From: Cristatella mucedo
Lineage: Eukaryota; Bryozoa; Phylactolaemata; Cristatellidae
Length of the DNA stretch: 64,000 bases
Assembly: GCA_009760855.2 (NCBI GenBank)
Contig: WPIO01000004.1
Location: 12,042,501 to 12,106,500, forward strand
Reading direction: 5' to 3'
Position 1 is the first letter of the stretch, and every line of letters starts with the position of its first letter. Position numbers and translations under genes: made by a program. Positions 1 through 8,954 of the stretch are shown in pieces. The notes beneath the pieces were generated by a model. The model made no database searches. It worked only from the letters and a program-made list of their open reading frames with translations, and was not told the DNA's origin.

Positions 1-49
1 CAACAAGATTTCTGACTTGAGAATTCGTGTGGACAGGATGAATCTTTTA

Positions 50-210
50 AACTATAATATCCTTCATTTGTGTACTACCCTAACAGAACTTAATCTCCAG
101 GGTCTTCAAGTAAGCCACACGGCTTGAGATCATGACCTGGCTCATCAAATACATTCACTTGGACCTCGGTCGTTAAAGCCAAGCACCTTGACCAATGGGC
201 CAAACCATCC
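50..210 (-). mobile_element. SINE-A copy (tRNA-derived, L2-type tail), diverged
   Basis: Read on the minus strand, this has a tRNA-like A-box region (TGGCCCATTGGTCAAGG) followed toward lower coordinates by a degraded B-box and a tail with a GGAGATTAAGTTCTGTTAGG segment. The same order is seen at 3536-3682 and 15281-15449. It is more diverged than those copies, so boundaries are approximate. Confidence 0.55.
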
Positions 211-484
211 TACCACAACCGCCTAATCATAGCATACGATGTGCCCCTTTAACCCTACTTAGGGGGATTTGTGGGGGGCTTTGACCATCTTCCTGTTATT
301 ACCCTGGACGAAGCATTCGAAGATTATAGTAGGCACATGACAAACACTTCCTAATAAAGCACAGCTCTACCTACGATCAAGCATTATATAAAGACAAAAA
401 AAGAGATGGCAAGATATAAATAAACCAAAACACTCCTCAGTTAACCAGGTTCTTTTGCTTCGGTATACATGCAGACAGGGTGTT

Positions 485-536
485 AACACCCACTCAGTGC
501 TTGTGGCTTCGTGGAGTTACAGCCGAAGATAAATTA
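485..536 (+). mobile_element. L2-B 3'-end remnant
   Basis: A short match to the L2-B 3' UTR (acaccca..., then a gtggcttcgtggagttaca segment) seen complete at 26790-26850 and 41255-41305. Only the last ~50 bp are recognisable. Confidence 0.4.
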
Positions 537-559
537 ATGCAGGAGATATATCATGTCCT

Positions 560-692
560 GCTAAACGTTAGCTGATTTAGCAGCCTCATTTATATATTGG
601 TAGAAGAGCCCTAACGGCTATCACCACTGCTTACAGAGGGCAATAAAGGATCGCCCACTTCAGGACTCGAACATCGAACACTAGTCACATTA
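560..692 (-). mobile_element. SINE-B copy (tRNA-derived), truncated
   Basis: Minus-strand copy of the family seen whole at 34681-34862. It keeps the 3' part (agctgattta..cagcctc, the gctatcaccactgctt block) and a B-box-like GTTCGAGTCCTGAA. The A-box half is missing. Confidence 0.6.
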
Positions 693-765
693 AAGAAAAC
701 AGATGACAGAAAACCTTATTTGTGGAATTGTGGATACTTAGTCACCCCCTCTCTTTCTCTTTCTA

Positions 766-1021
<256 letters not shown>

Positions 1022-1046
1022 GGAAAAGAGAAAGAGAGAGAAAATG

Positions 1047-1254
<208 letters not shown>

Positions 1255-1407
1255 ACACTTCCTCCCTGCCTTCCTCTCACCCTCCATCTTCGAGAGTGTA
1301 CTGCTCCATAAACAGACAAACAGCTGCACTGCAGGCAGACAGGTGTCTATGACGTGGGCAACCACTGCCAAATCAATGTATAGCAGTGCTAGTTGGAGGA
1401 ATTATGA

Positions 1408-1522
1408 ACTTCTCAATATTGAACTACCTCTTGAACATTGATAGTATATAGCACAGCAGTAAAAGCACAGGTAAAGGTCGAATCATCAAGCAGCTTCATA
1501 AATGACGAGGCAGAAGAGCTTA
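1408..1522 (-). repeat. Right arm of the inverted repeat
   Basis: Reverse-complement partner of 919-1021 (cttctcaatattgaactacc at the inner edge). The longer arm contains the extra block around cagcagtaaaagcacag. Confidence 0.8.
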
Positions 1523-1689
1523 TGCAGCTGTCACTATTGCTTTCAGTGGGCTCAAGCAACCGGCTCTCGGGTCTCGGGATTCTCGTGCAATCTTCCGTGA
1601 TCTCGCACGCTCGAAAACTCTCGGTTGCTTGTGCCTGTGCTAGGATTGGCATTTGCTTGCGGCTCGCAGCATTTCTTGTATTACATCAT

Positions 1690-1940
1690 TTAGTGCATCC
1701 ACTCGATTCGTCTTATGTGTGCTTATGCATTCTGACACCGTGCACTCTAACACTTTAACTATATTTGCAAGTTGACCCAGTGCATGCCACCCCTAACCAT
1801 GCTATGCTTGTTGTCTGTCATTGAGCATGCTACCACTAACCGTTCGATCGTGCTTCCTTTACGCCAAATGCCGAGTGCCTATAAAGAGATTGAGTTCTCT
1901 GGGGGCGCTATAATAAATGTAATATTGCTATTATTATTAT
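1690..1940 (+). mobile_element. L2-A LINE, 3' end only
   Basis: The non-coding 3' end of L2-A: the gtgcttatgc..ctgacac block, repeated 'ccactaacc' phrases, then the tail stem-loop around agagattgagttctct and a short ATT-repeat tail at 1923-1940. 5'-truncated. Confidence 0.8.
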
Positions 1941-2023
1941 AGAGGATAACCTGTGCTGTGTGCGCCTGCTGCTTCTGCTGTTGTAATTTGTGAAACGCCT
2001 TGACACTAATGTACGTGCCTCAC

Positions 2024-2066
2024 CTGCAGCCAATAGTTAAACCATTGACGAAGCAGCGGCAGGCCG
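2024..2066 (-). other. Weak candidate exon downstream of the TM exon
   Basis: A 43-nt minus-strand segment between an AG and a good donor (CTGCAG|GTGAGG) would accept the phase 2 left by the transmembrane exon and read GLPLLRQWFNYWLQ. No Box1 proline motif is visible and the acceptor has a poor pyrimidine tract, so this may be chance. Confidence 0.15.
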
Positions 2067-2325
2067 CTAATGCATGTTATATTTCTTTCGTCTGCTACGA
2101 TTCATCGAGCTCTCGTGTGTATATATGTATGTGTTGAGAGTAATAAAGATAGAGTCTCGTTTACTACTCACGTTTGCTCCATGTGTCTCTGTGAGATTCC
2201 CACAAGAACTTCTCCTGCCAGAGCCACTGTTACACAATTCCTGTTTCAGAACTCGAGCCCACTAATTAGATCGTGAAGTGAAAGCACCTAACCTCTGGAT
2301 TAAGAGACAGGAGCAAAATATATAC

Positions 2326-2404
2326 CTGTAAAGGACCACAACAAGCCCTGTGCTGCTGATGATCAGGAAGACGACCACAGGCACCATCCAATAATACACT
2401 TGGG
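2326..2404 (-). CDS. Receptor transmembrane exon (phase 1 to 2)
   Basis: A 79-nt exon between acceptor ...TTTCGTTGCAG and donor TACAG|GTATAT. It encodes [20 protein letters not shown] followed by LVVVLYR: one hydrophobic helix of about 23 residues ending in a basic stop-transfer residue. The phases 1 to 2 are those usual for the TM exon of class I cytokine receptors. It follows the 2507-2906 exon (phase 1 out) with an intron of ~100 bp. Confidence 0.72.
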
Positions 2405-3956
2405 CTGCAACGAAACCGGAGGAGGAAGAACGTGCAAGCAGCAATGGCCAAGAGAAAAGGTGCTCGAGACTAGCCTGCTGCTGTAGGGCTTCGCAGGCAC
2501 ACTCACCACCGTCAGAAGGTGGAGAGTTGTACGACACCACTGCTGAGTACACCGAGGCATTCCCAGATCGACCCGACAGCCAAAATCGGTGCACTCGGCC
2601 ACTGTCGATGTCAAGGCTGATTTCAGCAGCGCATGCATCCATCGGTATGGACTTAGCATCGCCTGGACACACCACAGCAACAAAGCAGCAGGCGTGATGC
2701 AGCGAGCCGACAGTATCACACATCAGGCAACAGCAGCAGCAGTAGGCTGGGTCGGCAACCACCTTGACAGATCTCTGCCACTCCCTGACAATGGTGAAGC
2801 CTGAGTTCGGTGATGCGAGCTGCTCCATTTCTGCACATGTACCGGGCCTGCACTCGTACGGGTGACAAATGTCCTGCTTCAGTGTCAGTTGACACAGCTT
2901 TACCGACTGCCGGAGGGCTGAGGACCGGTTCTGTTAACCAAGCGACAGGAAAAGAATAAACATCGAGTGTACAGGTGTGCCGTCAGAAGCGTGTGCCATC
3001 CAGGGACCAAAGCTAGTTTAGCCCCAAAAGAAGCCACCGAAGCACCAATTTACTCGTCACATATGGGATCATGGTTTAACAATCCTCCAAAAGACCACCG
3101 GCTGTAGCAATGATATGATAGAATTCTTGTTTTATCCCGGCCGAGTGAGACTATGACAGTACCTAAGATTATAGGAAGTTCCTGAATCATAAGTATTAGG
3201 AGCGAGAGATGTCATTTTCCATGGTATAGACCTTATGAACCAGACATCTGATTTGATTGATCGTCAGGAATTTGTTCGTTGTGCTCTGGATTACTACGGG
3301 GCTCTAATATCGTTTGAAGTTCTGAATGTATCGGTGCAGCAGCTGTAACTCATTTGCCTACCTCGAGGCACCAGCTCTGCCGGTATTTGTCGTGCGTCTG
3401 CGAGGACTAGCGTCCTGGCTCGCTCGCACTGCATTTGTTACTGAGGACTTTAGCGCAGGAGCAGCAGCAGGGCGTTTTGTAACTTGAGCAACCAGATGCC
3501 AGCTACAGTAAAGACCATCGGCTAAAGATCTATATATAAATAAATATAATTCACTTATATAGCATCCTAAGAGAACTTAATCTCTATTCGGGCGCTTCAC
3601 ATATGTCCCAGGGCTCGAGCCCAGGACCTCGGCAAGGCCTTGGTCGGGGCGAGCACCTTAACCACTGGGCCAAACCAGCTCTAGATACCTCAAACCGTAA
3701 AGCAGCATGTACAACCCTGAGCAAAGAGCAGCATTATTTTGTTGGATTCTCTTGGGTATATGCTAAGGGTTGGTCGCTCCAGGCTTCAAACCCTCGGGTG
3801 TGATTCCCACAATAGTGAGTGGAGGAAAGAAAAGAAGGGTGGAGGGTGAGTGAGATTGAGATTAAGAGGGTGATAAAGTCAGAGAGTGGTTGGGAGAAAG
3901 TGAGAGTGTGTGTGAGAGGGAGAGATTGAGGGAGTGTGCGGGAGGAGGAGAGAGAG

Positions 3957-4008
<52 letters not shown>

Positions 4009-4958
4009 AAAACAAAAAACGCGATGAGACAACAGGAGATCGCTTTATTGATCTAAACTCTTGCAGCTGAGACCTTCAGTGTCAAGTATAGCTCCACAAT
4101 CAGAAAATCCTGCCGGGATTGAGTATTGCTGCGTAAGCAGAGCTGCAACATCCGGACACACAATTAATTCACAATCCCGAATAATTGTTCTCAATCATAA
4201 GACGAATGTGTGTAGCCACAGCCTTAGTAGGTAACCTCGTGCATTAAGAACTCAGGTCTTGCTGCAATTTTGTGTGAGTTGTGGCTTTCACGAATCTTTT
4301 GAGCAGCACCGGAGGCCCACTGCAATCCTCAGCAGGTAGCTTGCTAGTTGGTCAATGATCCTCAAAAAGTGGCACTGGCGAATTCTAGCAGAAGAGGACA
4401 GACAGGGCAGGTAGGCTATCTTCAGAGTACGAAGGACAACTACCGGTTGCAGTTGCACAGAGCTGGCAAGATTCAAGCTTGCAACCGGGCAATCCGGAGC
4501 AACAGGGACTTGTTATGCTCAATCACAAACATGGCAAGCTCACCGGAAATGCTGCCATGCACGCATGGTGCCCACACAATGCCGCTGGCTGCGAGCCCGA
4601 CTGACTCTCGTGCCGAGACACCGAAGCGGTACAGTACTGCCGAAGTATTACCAGGCAGTTGTACTATGGCTGTGCTCACGTCCACTGGGGAGAATTCGAT
4701 ATCCTTCTGTAAATGAGCAACAAGGCAGTCGACAAACATGTGCACAGACACCTGAAGCGTTCATGGCATTCAGGTGTCTGAGTTCAGGCATGAAGCAATA
4801 CTCAGCCCCTCACCCAACCAACGCTCTGTCTTCTCCATCTTCCACACTGCCTGCATGACTGGAGGAGCATTTATCTACACACGTAAACAGGACCTGCGTT
4901 CCTGCTGCCACTGCTGCTGCCACTGCTGCTGCCGCTGCCGCCGCCGCTGCCGCTGCCG

Positions 4959-4999
<41 letters not shown>

Positions 5000-6643
5000 C
5001 TATAGTCGTAGGCCATGCATGATGCAGAATCGCCATTTGAGTGCAAAGACAGCAGGAACATCGAAAATCAAGCACAGCCCCCAAATGCCTGAACCACTGC
5101 TCCACTAAGCAATTAGCACCAGGCAGTTGTTACCCGGACAGTCCTCTATAGTGCACGCAAAGCCTAAGCTACTGTTGGGGAGCAATCAGCTAACCAACTG
5201 TCTTCATCTCATGCTGCACATAATATGTGATAACTATAGCAGTATAGGGAGAAAACTTGAGGAAGTTAGCAACATTGCAGCAGATGGCTGCAGCTGAGAA
5301 AGAAAAGTCCAATCGGCAGTAGAAGAGGGCAAAATATCATTGTTGCATAAGAATTGTAAAATCGAGTTCAGGCAAATGCAACCTTTGCCTGAGCCGACAG
5401 CCAGCCCCTGCCCCAGGATTACCGGGCGGCTTTCCCAGCCCCAACTTTCAGTGGGAAGCAAACTTGTCACGTCGGGAATCGACCCGAGCAAACCTGATCC
5501 TTGAACCGTTCCACGGATCTGTCCTGGCTAGCGAGGACTCGTGATGCCCGCTTGGGCGCCTTGGCTGTCAAGCCACAGTTTGGGCATGCAGCAGTCCCTG
5601 CTGTGCATCGCAGGCAAGGAGAAAAGGCGAAGGCAACTCGGCTGGCTGTGCCTCTGAGACAATAAGCTCACCAAAGCAGCCTCCCCACGGTCCTCCCTCC
5701 CTACTGAGGGTAGAGGCTCTTTCCGTGGGCCCCAACTCCTCGGACCCTTGCCGGTGGCTCGAACCGGAGAGTGAGAAAGAGAGAGGCAACAGCTTTACAG
5801 CTGCTTTAGAGGCTTAATAAACCGTCCGTAGGATAGGAACCAAACTAGTCGTGTGCTTGTGACGTGACGTCCATATAGGTGCAATTCCCTTTTAATCAGA
5901 ACCCGTGGCTTATGCCCCTAATCGCCTGCAACTGGTGCAGAACTAAATCTGCTTAGCAATCTGACATCAACAGTTTAGCTGCCATATTAGACCACTTTTG
6001 TCTGAGCTTCACTGGCTTCCAATCAAACATCGAATCGATTTCCACCCCTCGCACTAATTTTTCAAATTTGAGTTTGAAATAGCCAGCAAAATCTGGCGAG
6101 CTGAAGCAATCGTTTAGCTGCTGGGTAACCACTTGTGCAAGTGCCGAGGATAAGAATGGCTCAGCCAGTGACAGCAGACACCTAGCAAACTGCTTACCGT
6201 GCATTCTCTTTCAGACCCTTCCAAGCACCACCATACAGTGTATAGGAAGTCTTGTTCTCGAGGCACCGACCAAGCAATCTTCACTCTGGTGGCATTTAAA
6301 GTTTCGGCAGACGGACGACAAGACAGCGGATTTCGGACTACAAATGCATGCGGCAACAACGTGACAGGCCGAACAAGCAGCCAGCTCATGTACCCAATGC
6401 CGACTGCTTGCCACTGCTGCTGCAGCATTTTTCAGCTGCTGTTTGCTGTTGCTTGCTGGTGCTTTTACTGCTGCTGCCGTAGCCACACACAGCCATCGCT
6501 GCTGCTGCCACCTCTGCCACTGCCGAAGCAGCCACAGCAGTGCTGCTAGTTCCTGCAGCCACTTATCACTACAGCTCTTACAGCCACTTATTGCTTCTGT
6601 TGCTGCTGCCACCACTGCTGCTGCTTCTGCTGCTGCTGCCACC

Positions 6644-6676
<33 letters not shown>

Positions 6677-6697
6677 GCTGCTTCTGCTGCTGCTGCC

Positions 6698-6728
<31 letters not shown>

Positions 6729-8506
6729 CCACTGCTGCTGCTACCACTGCTGCTGCTAGTATTGCCATTGCCACTGTTGTCATTGCTTGTCGCTGCTGCT
6801 GCTGCATGATGGCCGACATTTTTTGGCCTTGCCGCTTAACAAAGAAAGAGAGCTGTTTCACCAGTCGGACATCATCTGCCAACGCCCACTCGGCTGCAGG
6901 CACTCACGAAAGCTCACCGGCAGACTGTGCAGGAATAAATACAGTAGCTGTGGAAAAGGCGGCCGTTAGTCCTGAACCCGTTTGCACGGCTCCTATGCTA
7001 ATGCTGTAGAAACGATCGGTCCTTAGATGGAGAACCACGCTCCTCACAAGTCCACTGATGGTCACATTGCCGTCAGGCCACACCACGACATAGTGGTCGA
7101 CATATCCGTCGGGATGTGCCATTGCATCCTGCGATGCCTGAGGTAAAGAATGGAACAGCGCTCAACGCATCTCCAATAGCCACTCTTTAGAGCCACAGAA
7201 AACTCCAGCGGGTATTGTTCGGGCAATTTTCTGTGGTAGGTGCAATCAAAGCAGGCTCACTGAGAGCTGTCTGTACAAGTAAGCGATTTCCGTCAGACTG
7301 TGCGGTTGTTTGCTCTCTAGGCACTACTAATGGCCGATTGCTCACAAAAAGCCAACAACAATAGCAATTGCTTTTCCTTGTACGCTTATCAGACGAAGAG
7401 GCCCATTAGGGTCGGTAAGCCAGCTACGTTTTCTTTGCCATTCAAGCTGATTCTAGTCTGGATTAGGGTGAATTTTGAAAAGCCTGCATTGACATCCCAC
7501 AGCTATCAAATAGCTGTCCAGCCACGATTGTATGTAATATCAAGTAATGTGTCTCTGTCTGTAATTCCATAAAGACTACGTTGGTAGTATACAAAAGCAT
7601 CGTTTAAGCTCATTCAAAGCTTATGCAGCTTTCGGTGCACATTTGGTAGCCAGCAGACTTTATCTCACGAAACAGCGAGACAGTGAGAAGCATAGCTGAG
7701 TCGGGTGCACAGCCGAGCAAGTGAGAAGCATGGAAGTAGCAGCTCAGGACGGTTGGAAAAGATGTGCCGCTGTCGGCAGCAGGAGAATAAATGACGTTGA
7801 ATAAGAATTGTGGAAGTGAGTTTCACTGTATAAAACTTGCCGACCAAAAGCTTCAGCTGCAAATGATCTTTAAGCATGACGATGAAATAGCTCATTTATC
7901 GTCCGTGCATGACCTAAAGGCACGAGGAGGCTTTTAACTGGTGCAGCATTTCGGCTAGGTAAGAAGAAGCCAGGCCACGGCAGGCCTTATGTGTCAGCTT
8001 GAGAAATTAACTCTGTATTTTTTGATCAATCGGCAGCCACCCCAGCTCTTTCAGCATAGGAAACACGTGGCTGAAACTCTAGGATATAATAACTAGCCTT
8101 GCAGCCATATTCATCACCAGCTGCAATGGCCTCGTGGCTTTTTTGGTAGCCCAGCCAAAATAGCCTAGTCGACATTAGAACAGGATAGCTCTTACAACTA
8201 AAAGAGCAGCCGCCGATGTCACTTCACCACCAAGGCAGGGTGACATTGCAAATATACTTACGGAACAGTTATCGAAGCAGTCTCATAATGTAACCCTAAC
8301 ATGTATCGACAATTGGCTGAGTTGCTCATGCTGATTTTAGTGCCAACAAACGAAGATGATTGCCTCCTTTATCTATTCCAAGGCTCTTGCTCGGCTAGAC
8401 AAACAAGGCTGTCTGATCAGCCAAGCTTTACTTTTTTTACTGAGCTTTTAATTTGGCCTAGGCCTGTGCCAGACCGGTGCACGTTAGCTAATGCCCCTCC
8501 CTTCTG

Positions 8507-8558
<52 letters not shown>

Positions 8559-8587
8559 AGAGCATACATACAAATATATATATATGC

Positions 8588-8620
<33 letters not shown>

Positions 8621-8635
8621 TGTCTGTATGTTCTC

Positions 8636-8673
<38 letters not shown>

Positions 8674-8914
8674 TATTTGGCACATTGTTTAAGGTGCTTG
8701 CCTTTCATGACGGAGGTCACCGGGGCTCACCATTGCGACCAAGGTCGCGGGGTCGAGCCCTGCAGCTAGTATGTGAAGCACTTATACATTATAATATATA
8801 TATATATATGTGTGTGTATATTATATATATATATATATTTTTTTTTATATATTATTTATATATTATATATTATATTAGGTGCTTGGTATATATTGGTATG
8901 TGAAGCGCTTATAC

Positions 8915-8954
<40 letters not shown>

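Noticed and set aside
3600-3682. Functional tRNA gene from A- and B-box matches
   Set aside because: No cloverleaf can be formed, and the head is followed by a LINE-type tail repeated at several loci: it is a SINE.
5375-5800. Additional SINE family from B-box-like GGTTCGAGCCAC and GGTCGATTCCC
   Set aside because: No A-box at the right spacing, and the two sites do not resemble each other or any other place in the window.
6211-7009. 230- and 188-codon poly-Ala/Ser frames
   Set aside because: Produced by the CTG triplet array. The real coding exon here is on the minus strand at 6918-7137 in a different context.
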